DNA from: Klebsiella variicola
Lineage (GTDB): Bacteria; Pseudomonadota; Gammaproteobacteria; Enterobacterales; Enterobacteriaceae
Assembly (NCBI RefSeq): GCF_000828055.2
Contig: NZ_CP010523.2
Coordinates: 5,022,001-5,086,000 of the forward strand
DNA length: 64,000 bases
Direction: 5' to 3'
The notes under the pieces were generated by a model that worked only from the letters and a program-made list of their open reading frames with translations, was not told where the DNA came from and ran no database searches. The number at the start of each line of letters is the position of its first letter. Position 1 is the stretch's first letter. Below are positions 32,206-41,384 of the stretch, one piece after another. A program made the translations under genes and the position numbers.

Positions 32206-32290
32206 GTGGATGAAAAGTCGCAGTGAGTATATCCAACAGGATGGGGGAAGTGAAGAACGGTACGGCGTAAAACCGTACCGTCGACGGCGT

Positions 32291-32437
32291 TTATTGCTGA
32301 GCTTTGGTTGCCGCGCCAGAGATTGCGCTGCCGCCTTCTGAAATATCCTGACCCACTCCGCGCGTAGTGTTACAAGCAGTCAGTGCTGAAGAGAGGACCA
32401 AAACCGTAAAGAACGCTGCAATCGTTTTTTTCACCAT
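32291..32437 (-). CDS. ecnB: Entericidin B, toxin-like lipoprotein
   Basis: This is a 48-aa small lipoprotein with lipobox Cys22 (ALTAC) and the mature [20 protein letters not shown]. Length and sequence match E. coli EcnB, the bacteriolytic member of the EcnA/EcnB pair that is induced in stationary phase. The ATG at 32437 is preceded by AAGGATG; the frame is open upstream but not conserved. Confidence 0.93.
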   Translation of the reverse strand: MVKKTIAAFFTVLVLSSALTACNTTRGVGQDISEGGSAISGAATKAQQ

Positions 32438-32595
32438 AATGTCATCCTTAGTGTCAGTTTTGTTTTCATGCCCTATAAGCATAGACAAAACGTCCACAGA
32501 TGAAGGGATCTTTGCGATTTTTAAGAGAAAAGGAATATTCGTGGAGGAAGCTGGCGCGCCAGGAGGCAACCGCCACTAGCAAAACGGAAGGAAAT

Positions 32596-32727
32596 TTAGC
32601 TCACGGCGTGAGAGATGGCGTGGCCCAGGCCCTGAATATCTTCACCCACTCCGCGGGCGGTGTTGCAGCCAGCCAGTAACGCGCTGCTCAGAAACAGTAA
32701 CACCAGAAGTTTTACGCTGCGCTTCAT
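32596..32727 (-). CDS. ecnA: Entericidin A, antidote-like lipoprotein
   Basis: This 43-aa lipoprotein reads MKRSVKLLVLLFLSSALL then AGC (lipobox Cys21) and NTARGVGEDIQGLGHAIS. It parallels EcnB downstream and lies between efp and ecnB, as in E. coli. The antidote role is known for the E. coli family and inferred here. Confidence 0.88.
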   Translation of the reverse strand: MKRSVKLLVLLFLSSALLAGCNTARGVGEDIQGLGHAISHAVS

Positions 32728-32760
32728 GTCTCGTGTTCGTCGTACCTGTGCGTAAAGAGC

Positions 32761-32782
32761 GGCGCAGCACGGAGGCTGCGCC
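32761..32782 (-). terminator. Stem-loop after efp
   Basis: On the minus strand GGCGCAGC/GCTGCGCC form a stem with a six-base loop, 19 bases after the efp stop. The T-run that follows is short, so it is a moderate terminator candidate. Confidence 0.55.
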
Positions 32783-32800
32783 AGTCATCATGACGCGAAA

Positions 32801-33367
32801 TTATTTCACGCGGGATACGTATTCGCCAGAGCGAGTATCCACTTTGATCACTTCGCCAATCTGGACGAACAGCGGAACTTTAACCACGGCGCCAGTAGAC
32901 AGGGTCGCTGGTTTACCGCCAGTACCCGCGGTGTCGCCTTTCAGACCTGGATCGGTTTCAATGATTTCCAGCTCAACGAAGTTCGGCGGGGTGACCGCGA
33001 TCGGCTGGCCGTTCCACAGGGTAACGATGCACTCAGCTTGATCCAGCAGCCATTTAGCGTTGTCACCGATCGCTTTCGCGTCAGCAGACAGCTGTTCGAA
33101 AGTTTCGTTGTTCATGAAGTGCCAGAACTCACCGTCGTTATACAGGTAAGTCAGGTTCATATCGACAACGTCCGCGCCTTCTGCCGAATCGGTAGATTTG
33201 AAGGTTTTCTCAACACGGGTGCCAGTCAGCAGGCGGCGCAGTTTAACGCGCGCAAACGCCTGGCCTTTACCTGGTTTAACGAATTCGCTGGCTTCTACCG
33301 CATAAGGTTCGCCATCTAACATGATTTTAAGACCAGCACGAAAATCGTTGCTATAGTAAGTCGCCAT
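32801..33367 (-). CDS. efp: Elongation factor P
   Basis: EF-P rescues ribosomes stalled at polyproline. It has 188 aa in three beta-barrel domains. Lys34 in the loop VKPGKGQAF is the site beta-lysylated by EpmA, with EpmB supplying the beta-lysine; both genes are in this window. The C-terminus [12 protein letters not shown] is typical. It is divergent from epmB with a 41-bp gap. Confidence 0.98.
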   Translation of the reverse strand: MATYYSNDFRAGLKIMLDGEPYAVEASEFVKPGKGQAFARVKLRRLLTGTRVEKTFKSTDSAEGADVVDMNLTYLYNDGEFWHFMNNETFEQLSADAKAIGDNAKWLLDQAECIVTLWNGQPIAVTPPNFVELEIIETDPGLKGDTAGTGGKPATLSTGAVVKVPLFVQIGEVIKVDTRSGEYVSRVK

Positions 33368-33408
33368 AAGGCCCTCTGAAATTGTTTAACTGGTAGCTAA
33401 GCCACAAA

Positions 33409-34437
33409 ATGGCGCATATTGTAACCCTAAATACCCCATCCAGAGAAGATTGGATAACGCAACTTGCCAATGTTGTGACCAGTCCTGATGAACTGCTGCG
33501 TCTTTTAAATGTAGACGCTGATGAAAAACTGCTGGCCGGACGCGAGGCCAGACGCCTGTTCCCGCTGCGCGTCCCGCGCGCGTTTATCGCCCGCATGGAG
33601 AAAGGCAACCCTAACGATCCGCTGCTTCGTCAGGTACTTACCGCCGAGGAAGAGTTTATCGTCGCCCCCGGATACTCCACCGATCCGCTGGAAGAACAGC
33701 ACAGCGTGGTGCCCGGCTTGTTGCACAAATATCACAACCGGGCACTGCTACTGGTGAAAGGCGGTTGTGCGGTAAATTGTCGTTACTGCTTCCGCCGCCA
33801 CTTCCCATACGCCGAAAATCAGGGCACCAGGCGCAACTGGCAGACGGCAATGGACTACATCGCAGCGCATCCGCAGCTTGATGAAATCATCTTCTCCGGC
33901 GGCGACCCGCTGATGGCAAAGGACCATGAGCTTGACTGGCTGATGACCCAGCTGGAAGCTATTCCGCACGTTAAGCGTCTGCGTATTCACAGCCGCCTGC
34001 CAATTGTGATCCCGGCGCGCATCACCGAGACGCTGGCCAGCCGCTTCCAGCGTTCGTCGCTGCAGGTAATCCTGGTTAACCACGTCAACCACGCCAATGA
34101 AATTGACGATGTGTTCCGCGCGGCGATGGCCATGCTGCGTCAGGCGGGCGTCACGTTGCTCAACCAGAGCGTGCTGCTGCGCGGGGTGAACGACAACGCG
34201 CAAACCTTGGCCGACCTCAGCAATGCGCTGTTTGACGCCGGGGTAATGCCCTACTACCTGCACGTGCTGGATCGGGTGCAAGGGGCGGCGCACTTCATGG
34301 TTAGCGATGATGAAGCCCGTGAAATCATGCGTGAACTATTGACCCTCATCTCCGGCTACATGGTGCCGAAGCTGGCGCGCGAGATCGGCGGGGAACCCAG
34401 CAAGACGCCGCTGGATTTAGGGCTGAAGCAGCGATAA
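33409..34437 (+). CDS. epmB: EF-P lysine 2,3-aminomutase EpmB
   Basis: EpmB is a radical-SAM enzyme that converts L-lysine to (R)-beta-lysine for EF-P modification. It has 342 aa. The cluster motif CAVNCRYCFRRHFPY is near 120-134, followed by EIIFSGGDPLMAKD (about 160) and PLP-binding features late in the sequence (KTPLDLG). It is divergent from efp and marks the last backbone gene before the accessory island. Confidence 0.96.
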   Translation: MAHIVTLNTPSREDWITQLANVVTSPDELLRLLNVDADEKLLAGREARRLFPLRVPRAFIARMEKGNPNDPLLRQVLTAEEEFIVAPGYSTDPLEEQHSVVPGLLHKYHNRALLLVKGGCAVNCRYCFRRHFPYAENQGTRRNWQTAMDYIAAHPQLDEIIFSGGDPLMAKDHELDWLMTQLEAIPHVKRLRIHSRLPIVIPARITETLASRFQRSSLQVILVNHVNHANEIDDVFRAAMAMLRQAGVTLLNQSVLLRGVNDNAQTLADLSNALFDAGVMPYYLHVLDRVQGAAHFMVSDDEAREIMRELLTLISGYMVPKLAREIGGEPSKTPLDLGLKQR

Positions 34438-34516
34438 ACGTCAGATTCACTTGTCTGCCAGGACGCTCTGGCAGACAAACCATGTGAAGCCATTTCTTGC
34501 CAGAGGATTAGGTAAA

Positions 34517-34565
34517 CAGCTATCAGCTGTCAGCTGTCAGCTGTCAGCTGTCAGCTGTCAGCTAT
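34517..34565. repeat. Tandem heptamer repeat (7 x CAGCTGT-type)
   Basis: Seven contiguous 7-bp units: the inner five are CAGCTGT and the outer two CAGCTAT. It lies between epmB and the regulator gene, at the left edge of the accessory island. Copy number is probably prone to slippage. Confidence 0.9.
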
Positions 34566-34597
34566 CGCATTACGTGATAACCCCCTATTGCGACAAG

Positions 34598-35272
34598 CTA
34601 ACGGTGAAGCACCACCAGCACCACGATATTAATCACAATCATCACTACAATCAGCGCGATTAACCAGGTGGGCATTTTAAAAGTTACCTGTAATCGTTCC
34701 GATTGTTTTTCTGGTATCTCCACTTTATTCTCTATCAACTCATTGCCCTGAATCGCTAAGCTTTCTGTTAATGGAATAACTACGTGATCGTCAGAATGAC
34801 CTTTGCTCTCGGCAGTAACGTCGGCAACCTTATTATTTTGATAATGCGTTAATGTCGCCCGATTCATATTCTCGCACTCTTCATCAGAGAGAGGGATGAT
34901 CAGGGTATCTGGCGCGACGCTAAACCCTTTTTGCCTGACGGTGATAATGATATCCGCCGACAGCCCCGCTTTGAGCAATGATTTTCGCAGCAAAGAGATA
35001 TTTTGATAGAACGTATTTTGTGACACCACCACTCCCCGGGTTTCCCAAACAGCAGCCAGAAATTCATCCCGCGAAATCACTTTACCGCTATTCTGCAAGA
35101 GTAACAGCAAGCATCTGGCAGTGGGCGCATTGAGGCTGACACACTCTCCGTCACCTGAAAGCGGCCGCAGCTCATTCATATTTGCATTAAAGATAACTTC
35201 ATGATTAATCATACACCCATTAAATAACGCAGCGTTATCCATATCCCTGCCCCACGAAAAACCATTATCCAT
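34598..35272 (-). CDS. ToxR/CadC-type membrane-anchored winged-helix regulator
   Basis: This 224-aa protein has a DNA-binding domain of the OmpR/CadC winged-helix type (about residues 30-115: LNAPTARCLLLLLQNSGKVI, then VSQNTFYQNISLLRKSLLKAG and TVRQKGFSV). A linker of about 85 residues leads to one C-terminal membrane helix (PTWLIALIVVMIVINIVVLV) that ends the protein, so there is almost no periplasmic sensor. ATGs at 35272, 35242 and 35212 are all possible starts; none has a strong ribosome-binding site. It is divergent from the fimbrial operon and probably controls it; that is inference. Confidence 0.8.
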   Translation of the reverse strand: MDNGFSWGRDMDNAALFNGCMINHEVIFNANMNELRPLSGDGECVSLNAPTARCLLLLLQNSGKVISRDEFLAAVWETRGVVVSQNTFYQNISLLRKSLLKAGLSADIIITVRQKGFSVAPDTLIIPLSDEECENMNRATLTHYQNNKVADVTAESKGHSDDHVVIPLTESLAIQGNELIENKVEIPEKQSERLQVTFKMPTWLIALIVVMIVINIVVLVVLHR

Positions 35273-35719
35273 AATAAATTCTAATTAGTTCAGCCAACAT
35301 GGTCTATGAACATTATCATTTCAAAAAGGAACGAGTTTAGTTCACATTGACCGGCGCCACACAGAATACAGGAGATAAATCAATATGCGACAGTTATCTT
35401 GTTTAGCCCCCGCATTTTCAGATTAAATTCACCTCAAATAATGGCAGCATCTCAATCTACTATAAAAGCATTAAATTCAGAGGCATTTCATAAAGAATTC
35501 ACAAGCATTTTTTGCACCATGCTTTTAAATTACTCCCGCTTTCCCATGGTTCGCTATGGCAAGCGATATCATAGAGCCGGCAATTGCATTGATAAATATC
35601 GAGCACACCTCAAACATTTATCAAAATTATCAATAAATGATATGTCATTCACATGATAATAATTAATTATCGGTATCTATGCAGGACTAAGTAACTTTAT
35701 ATTTATATGGACTTGTAAA
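35273..35719. other. AT-rich regulatory gap between the regulator and the fimbrial operon
   Basis: This stretch of 447 bp is very AT-rich and should hold the divergent promoters of the regulator and the fimbrial genes. An open frame of 85 codons at 35399-35656 lacks a ribosome-binding site and coding character. I see no convincing invertible element or inverted repeats of fim-switch type. Confidence 0.6.
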
Positions 35720-36271
35720 ATGAAAAAAAATGCTAAGCTTCTCGCTGCATTCGTAGCTGCGTCAATCATCTCCTGCAATGCACTGGCAGCTGATGGTACT
35801 GTTCAGTTCACCGGTACTATCACCGATGCTTCCTGCGAAACGCACATCGGTAGCCTGACTGGCGGCAGCAACGAAACCGTTGATCTGGGCATTGTACCTG
35901 TAAGCAGCTTCTCTGGCGTAGGTTCAACTGCGGCACAAGGCGCTGGCTCTACTAATGTGAAGATTTTCCTGACCGAATGCCCAGCGGGTACTCCGACTCA
36001 GGCAACTCTGAAGTTTGATGGCGCTTATTATAATGGCGATAACAGCTACCTGGCATTGGACAGCGGTTCCACAGCGTCTGGAGTTGCGATCCTGCTGTCT
36101 AACCCAAGCGGCAATGCGCTGAAGCTGGGTGAGCCGTCTGAGCCGTTCACTCTGAACGTAGGTACCGGTAGCTCTACCGAGCTGAACTTCAAAGCAGCTT
36201 ATATCCAGCGTGAAACCACCATCTCTGCTGGTACTGCAAACTCTAGCGCTACCTTTACCATTAACTATTAA
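35720..36271 (+). CDS. Chaperone-usher fimbrial major subunit
   Basis: This 183-aa FimA-type pilin has a Sec signal peptide (about 1-23, NALA before ADGTVQF). The donor-strand segment is GTVQFTGTITDASC, and two cysteines (about 40 and 91) can form the conserved disulfide. The C-terminus SSATFTINY carries the beta-zipper with penultimate aromatic used by PapD-like chaperones. It is the first gene of a four-gene operon with chaperone, usher and adhesin. Which named Klebsiella fimbrial type it belongs to is not known to me. Confidence 0.92.
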   Translation: MKKNAKLLAAFVAASIISCNALAADGTVQFTGTITDASCETHIGSLTGGSNETVDLGIVPVSSFSGVGSTAAQGAGSTNVKIFLTECPAGTPTQATLKFDGAYYNGDNSYLALDSGSTASGVAILLSNPSGNALKLGEPSEPFTLNVGTGSSTELNFKAAYIQRETTISAGTANSSATFTINY

Positions 36272-36338
36272 TAGTAGTTAAGACGTAATTTGTGCTCCCA
36301 TAAATGGGAGCACATCCTCTTTTTAAGCAGAGAAAATT

Positions 36339-37028
36339 ATGCGTATTTTTCTATCATTTTTCCTGTCAATAGTAACGGTTATCTTTAATATTACAAACGC
36401 TCAAGCGGGAGTTGTGATTGGCGGTACTCGTCTTGTTTATCCGGAAGGTAAAAAAGAGATAAACATAACAGTCGAGAATAAAGAGAACTTTCCGTATTTG
36501 ATAAAAACCTTTCTTGAGAAAGGAAGCATTGAATCATCTGCCGGTTATTTTATGATCACGCCGCCACTTTTCCGGCTTGATGCACAACAAAAGAGTGTTT
36601 TACGTATCTTCAACGCAAGCAGTGCGATGCCGGCAGATCGAGAATCTCTCTTTTACTTTAACGTAACCTCCATCCCGGCAGCGACAGATGAAGATGCGAA
36701 GCAAAATACTTTGCAAATCGCTGTACGTAATCGGATGAAACTATTTTATCGGCCAAAAGCACTTGCCGATGACACACCAGAAAATGTTACAACAAAGTTG
36801 ACCTGGCAAATAACTGGAGGAAAACTCAAAGTCATAAACCCTACAGGTTACTATATGAATTTTTCTACTGTAAAAGTTAATAACTCCTTGGTAAAGGATG
36901 CGCTATTACTCGCGCCATTCTCAAGTAATGAATATGCACTCCCCAATGGCGTATCAAGCGGGACCGTAATCTGGAAAATCATAAACGACCAAGGCGGTAT
37001 AGGGCCGGAACATAAAACCACATTATAA
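36339..37028 (+). CDS. Periplasmic fimbrial chaperone (PapD family)
   Basis: This 229-aa protein has a signal peptide (about 1-24, NAQA before GVVIGG). The first immunoglobulin-like domain includes TRLVYPEGKKEINITVEN, the subunit-binding strand motif FRLDAQQKSVLRI and SLFYFNVTSIP. A second domain follows. It delivers pilus subunits to the usher. It is AT-rich compared with the backbone genes. Confidence 0.93.
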   Translation: MRIFLSFFLSIVTVIFNITNAQAGVVIGGTRLVYPEGKKEINITVENKENFPYLIKTFLEKGSIESSAGYFMITPPLFRLDAQQKSVLRIFNASSAMPADRESLFYFNVTSIPAATDEDAKQNTLQIAVRNRMKLFYRPKALADDTPENVTTKLTWQITGGKLKVINPTGYYMNFSTVKVNNSLVKDALLLAPFSSNEYALPNGVSSGTVIWKIINDQGGIGPEHKTTL

Positions 37029-37083
37029 AAGTGCATAGACGGAAAAAAATAAAGCGATACTCGCTAATATAAAGGATTATGCG

Positions 37084-39621
37084 ATGGTTGTTAAATTTAG
37101 ATACACCACCTATTCTCTTGCGTTGATGAGTGCCTGTCTTACTTGCTTGAGCTCAAATGTCATTGCGCGAGACTTTTTCAACCCGGCATTTTTGAACGGT
37201 ATGAACGGTTCGGATCGCGTGCCAGACCTCTCAGCTTTTGAGCACGAAAACTCGCAATCTCCCGGTAAATATCGTGTTGATATCATTGTTAATGATGCGT
37301 TTATTGATACCCGTGATGTTGAATTTACCACTAAAACAAATTCCAGCGGTAAGGACAGTAGCACTCTCCAGCCATGTTTAAGCGTAAAAGATTTTCGTGC
37401 TTTTGGTATCAGAACCGATTCATTTCCAAACTTAATTGATAACACGCTCGGATGTGCAGATATCTCTGTGATTCCTGAAGCGACTTACGAATTTATTTTC
37501 AATACGCAAACATTAAGATTTAACTTGCCACAGGCCGCACTGAGTCCTGCTATTCGTGGTTATGTATCCCCGGACCAGTTTGATGATGGTATCACTGCTT
37601 TGTTGATGAATTATCAGTTCAACGGTTCTAACAGCTACGCGCGCCGGTCCAATATCAGCGACACAGAGAACTATAATCTCAACATGCAACCAGGCCTCAA
37701 CCTGGGCCCGTGGCGCTTGAGGAATTATACCACATGGAACAAGTCTGACAGTGATTCAAGCTCAGGAGACTGGGATACTGTTTATACCTATGTAGAACGC
37801 AATATTCCAACAATTAAAAGCGTATTAACAATGGGCGAAAGCTCATCTAATGCAGACATTTTTGATAGTGTGCCTTTTACAGGTGCTCAGTTAGCTACTG
37901 ATGACCAAATGGATGCCGATAGTATTCAGGGATATGCTCCTGTTGTCCGCGGGATAGCCAGAACAAATGCTAAAGTATTAATTAAGCAAAACGGATATTT
38001 AATCTACCAATCCTATGTGCGTCCCGGGGCTTTTGAAATTTCTGATATGTACTCTACCGGTGGTAGTGGCGACCTCTATGTTACCGTAGAGGAATCAGAT
38101 GGTAGTCGGCAAGAGTTCGTTGTACCTTACGCTTCCCTGCCAGTTCTGCGTCGTGAAGGCAGTCTGAAATACAGTATCACTTCTGGACAATATCGCCCCT
38201 ACGATGGTGCCGTTGACGAGACTCCATTTACACAAGCCACAGCCAGCTATGGTTTACCGTATGGTGCCACCACGTTTGGAGGCTTTCAGTCATCCTCAAA
38301 ATACCAGTCTGTTGCGGTCGGTATTGGACAAAATATGGGTGATTTTGGTGCGGTATCCGTCGATGTCACACAAGCGTGGTCAACATTAAAAAATCAGGAT
38401 AAAACATCGGGTCAGTCCTGGCGCATACGCTATAGTAAAAACTTAACCGATATCGGGACAAACTTATCCATTGCAGGCTATCGCTACTCAACGTCTGGTT
38501 ATAATACGTTAGGTGATGTGCTAAACAGCTATCGCAATAGCGGTAGTTATTCATACGACCGTGTTCGCAATAGAACAGAAGCGACAATTAGCCAGAATAT
38601 GGGACGCTCACTGGGATCATTAACGCTCAATGGTGTAGTTGAAGATTACTGGAATGAAGATCGCCGGAATACTTCACTTAGTGTAGGTTATAACAATACA
38701 TGGAAACTGGTTAATTATTCACTTAATTATTCATACAATAGATCCTCACAAATCAATGGTGACTCAAATCGACACTACGACAGTGATAAATTATTTTCAC
38801 TAACCTTAAGTCTGCCATTTAGCAGTTTGTTACCAAATACCTGGGTCACATACTCAATGAATACAGGGAATCCAGGCTCAACAACTAACAGTGTTGGGCT
38901 AAATGGCACCACCCTGGCTGATAACAATTTAAGCTGGAACGTTCAGCAATCTTATGATAATGAACAATATGCTAGTGGCAGCGCCGGTATGGATTATAGC
39001 GGAACCTATGGAGAAGTTTTTGGCAGCTATGACTATGATCACAATGCGCAGCGCGTAAACTATGGCGCATCAGGCAGCGTTGTTCTTCATGAGAACGGAT
39101 TAACATTTGGCCAACAATTAGGCGATACTGCAGCCCTGGTTAAAGCACCAGGAGTGACAGACACCCGGATATTAAATGAAACCGGTGTGAAAACAGATTT
39201 CCGCGGCTATGCGATTGTCCCGTATCTGACGCCTTATCGTTATAATGAAGTTATGTTGGATAGTGAAACTTTTGCAGACAACGTCGATATGGATATTACA
39301 AGTCAAAAAGTTGTCCCCACCCGCGGTGCCATATCCAGAGCAAACTTTAGCGGTAATGTTGGATTAAGAGCAATAATTAGATTGGTTGATACTTTAAATA
39401 ATCCTTTACCTTTCGGTGCCACGGTATCTGACCCTGCGCAGGAAAATTATAGCAGTATTGTTAACGATAATGGCATGGTATACCTAACCGGACTTCAAGA
39501 GACTGGCTCGTTGAAAGTACAGTGGGGTAAAAAATCGACCCAGATGTGTACTGCTGCATTCTCATTACAAACTGCTGCGCAGAACGCAGGGATAACACAG
39601 TCTCAAGCGGTCTGCCGCTAA
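37084..39621 (+). CDS. Outer-membrane fimbrial usher (FimD family)
   Basis: This 845-aa usher has a signal peptide (about 1-28) and the usual order: N-terminal domain (FFNPAFLNG through ADISVIPEATYEF), 24-strand barrel with plug (VKSVLTMGES..., FDSVPFTGAQLATDDQMDAD, GYAPVVRGIA), and two C-terminal domains ending SQAVCR with a Cys pair. Typical usher signatures include PGAFEISDMYSTGGSGDLYV. It secretes and assembles the pilus. Confidence 0.95.
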   Translation: MVVKFRYTTYSLALMSACLTCLSSNVIARDFFNPAFLNGMNGSDRVPDLSAFEHENSQSPGKYRVDIIVNDAFIDTRDVEFTTKTNSSGKDSSTLQPCLSVKDFRAFGIRTDSFPNLIDNTLGCADISVIPEATYEFIFNTQTLRFNLPQAALSPAIRGYVSPDQFDDGITALLMNYQFNGSNSYARRSNISDTENYNLNMQPGLNLGPWRLRNYTTWNKSDSDSSSGDWDTVYTYVERNIPTIKSVLTMGESSSNADIFDSVPFTGAQLATDDQMDADSIQGYAPVVRGIARTNAKVLIKQNGYLIYQSYVRPGAFEISDMYSTGGSGDLYVTVEESDGSRQEFVVPYASLPVLRREGSLKYSITSGQYRPYDGAVDETPFTQATASYGLPYGATTFGGFQSSSKYQSVAVGIGQNMGDFGAVSVDVTQAWSTLKNQDKTSGQSWRIRYSKNLTDIGTNLSIAGYRYSTSGYNTLGDVLNSYRNSGSYSYDRVRNRTEATISQNMGRSLGSLTLNGVVEDYWNEDRRNTSLSVGYNNTWKLVNYSLNYSYNRSSQINGDSNRHYDSDKLFSLTLSLPFSSLLPNTWVTYSMNTGNPGSTTNSVGLNGTTLADNNLSWNVQQSYDNEQYASGSAGMDYSGTYGEVFGSYDYDHNAQRVNYGASGSVVLHENGLTFGQQLGDTAALVKAPGVTDTRILNETGVKTDFRGYAIVPYLTPYRYNEVMLDSETFADNVDMDITSQKVVPTRGAISRANFSGNVGLRAIIRLVDTLNNPLPFGATVSDPAQENYSSIVNDNGMVYLTGLQETGSLKVQWGKKSTQMCTAAFSLQTAAQNAGITQSQAVCR

Positions 39622-39647
39622 TCGGATGCGATAAAAGGATATTGAGC

Positions 39648-40658
39648 ATGAGAGTTACTAGAAAAAATATATTGCATATAAGCCTGTTGCTCGCGGCTAC
39701 GTCTCTGGCTATCGGCAAGGCTCAGGCGGCAGACTGCTCTGTTTCGGCCAATAAGGTGAATATCACTATTAATTCACTTAAAATCGATCCCGATGCGCCA
39801 GTAGGCAGTGTATTAAAAGTACAGCAGGTAAATACCCGAAATTATCCCGCCGCCTTTAACTGTGGAACGCAGGCGCTGTGGTATGGGTCAACGATGGGAT
39901 CTAATTTTAGTACAGAATCTGCTATTTCAGGAGTTTATGAAACAGGGCTAACCGGTATCGGCATCCGTGTTACGGACATTGTCTATCGTTCACAGTATGC
40001 CCCCTACACTCAAAGCCCTGCCATGGGTTCATGGAGCGGTAGCAATGCCACCGGTACGGTAAAAATAGAAATTATCAAAACGGGTGAAATTCCTACTGTT
40101 AATAAAGGAAAATTTAAAACAGGTACGCTGGTCACTGCTAAGGTTAATTCACGTGCCACTTCTGTCGGTGCCAAGCAATTTTATGAAATTAACATTGCCA
40201 ATGGGCCTGCCGGAGGGTGGACGGCGAAAAGTTGTACCTTAAGTAACTCAAACCGTAACCAGACAGTACAGATGGGGACTATCAGTAAGAGCGACTTTAA
40301 TAGTGGCGGCTACGGTCCGGTGAAAAACTTCAAACTGGTGATTAACTGCCCCGATGGCATCCCAACCGATGCGCCGGTGAAGATTTCCTTCGAGCGAATG
40401 ACGTCTGGTGCAAGTGACGGCTTTATGGATGTTGATTCCACAGTCGCAAATGCAGCCCAGAACGTAGGTGTTGAGGTCCGGGATAATAATAATACCCTAC
40501 TTAAATTCTCTTCTGATTATACTTACACCAGTTCAAGCGTAAGTAACAAGGAGCTCACATTACCAATGACTGCCAGATATAAGGCTGCAACCACTGTTGG
40601 CAATATCGGCCCAGGAACGGCAAATACGGGCATGACGGTAACCATCGATCAGGATTGA
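39648..40658 (+). CDS. Fimbrial tip adhesin / minor subunit
   Basis: This 336-aa protein has a signal peptide (about 1-28, AQA before ADCSVS), an N-terminal lectin-like region (about 30-190) and a C-terminal pilin domain with a Cys pair (about 205 and 242) and terminal GMTVTIDQD. Position last in the operon and the two-domain size fit a FimH-like adhesin. The start is the ATG at 39648, 26 bp after the usher; receptor unknown. Confidence 0.85.
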   Translation: MRVTRKNILHISLLLAATSLAIGKAQAADCSVSANKVNITINSLKIDPDAPVGSVLKVQQVNTRNYPAAFNCGTQALWYGSTMGSNFSTESAISGVYETGLTGIGIRVTDIVYRSQYAPYTQSPAMGSWSGSNATGTVKIEIIKTGEIPTVNKGKFKTGTLVTAKVNSRATSVGAKQFYEINIANGPAGGWTAKSCTLSNSNRNQTVQMGTISKSDFNSGGYGPVKNFKLVINCPDGIPTDAPVKISFERMTSGASDGFMDVDSTVANAAQNVGVEVRDNNNTLLKFSSDYTYTSSSVSNKELTLPMTARYKAATTVGNIGPGTANTGMTVTIDQD

Positions 40659-40675
40659 TAAGCAACTGTAATAAC

Positions 40676-40709
40676 AAAACCCTCATCTATTGTTGAGGGT
40701 TTTGTTTTG
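40676..40709 (+). terminator. Terminator of the fimbrial operon
   Basis: The stem AAAACCCTCA/TGAGGGTTTT has an eight-base loop followed by GTTTTG, 18 bases after the adhesin stop. Confidence 0.88.
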
Positions 40710-40934
40710 TGATGAATTTTTAATATGAATTATTAATTCACATTGCATGAGAATACAGGACCACTTAATTTGTGCGGAAATTTTATGGCAGATAATTTGC
40801 TGATAGTGTCCATTCCTCTGCCATCAGAAAACGAATATCTGTACTAATAATATTTATATTAGCTATAGCTATAGGGAGCGTTTCTCCGGCTCTGAAAAAC
40901 GGAGATTACATTTAACTCATAAAGGAAATAATAA

Positions 40935-41324
40935 ATGAAAGAATTATCTATCATGGAAATGGGTTATGTCTCTGGTGCTGCTGATACCCCAGGGTGGGGT
41001 ACTGGCTATACCTGGGACTTTAGTTCTACCCAGAGCGCAATTATCTCCCTTGCCAACAACCTCTTTCAGGCTGGAGCAGGCCTGATTGTTGGTGGCGTAG
41101 GCGGAACACTTGGCGGTATGGCGACAGGTGCTGCCATCGGCGGAAATACCGGCGGTATGTTAGGCTTCGGTCTGATTGGTGCTCTAGGTGGTGCCATTGT
41201 CGGCGGTATTGCTGGCCTGGTTGGTGGCCTGACCGCAGGGCTTTTTGGTGGTTTTGACACCGTTATGCAAATTGCAGAAGACGTACTTTATGCTGGCTTT
41301 AATGGCACCTTAGTATTCTGGTAA
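40935..41324 (+). CDS. Microcin-like glycine-zipper peptide precursor, copy 1
   Basis: This 129-aa precursor starts MKELSIMEMGYVSGA, a double-glycine-type leader with Gly-Ala at 14-15 as in class II microcins. The predicted 114-residue mature part begins ADTPGWGTGYTW. A long central run of Gly-x-x-x-Gly repeats (about 45-110, with GGTLGG, TGAAIGG, GALGGAIVGG) suggests membrane insertion. The end is FNGTLVFW. AAAGGA precedes the ATG. Two full paralogues and a stump follow, then an adaptor and a C39 ABC transporter. I see no immunity gene. Antibacterial action is inferred. Confidence 0.8.
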   Translation: MKELSIMEMGYVSGAADTPGWGTGYTWDFSSTQSAIISLANNLFQAGAGLIVGGVGGTLGGMATGAAIGGNTGGMLGFGLIGALGGAIVGGIAGLVGGLTAGLFGGFDTVMQIAEDVLYAGFNGTLVFW

Positions 41325-41384
41325 TACAAGACAAATACTAAAACTACCATACGAATCGAAAAATATTATGTGAAGGATATCATA

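Noticed and set aside
34517..34565. Possible CRISPR array
   Set aside because: The 7-bp units are contiguous with no spacers, and no cas genes are present.
35399..35656. An 85-codon open frame upstream of the fimbrial operon
   Set aside because: No ribosome-binding site, no recognisable motif, AT-rich intergenic composition.
35273..35719. Fim-type invertible promoter
   Set aside because: I see no pair of inverted repeats of the fimS kind and no recombinase gene nearby.
41066..41260. A proline-rich 64-codon minus-strand frame
   Set aside because: It is the antisense of the glycine-rich centre of peptide copy 1 (GGN/NCC codons give Pro on the reverse strand).
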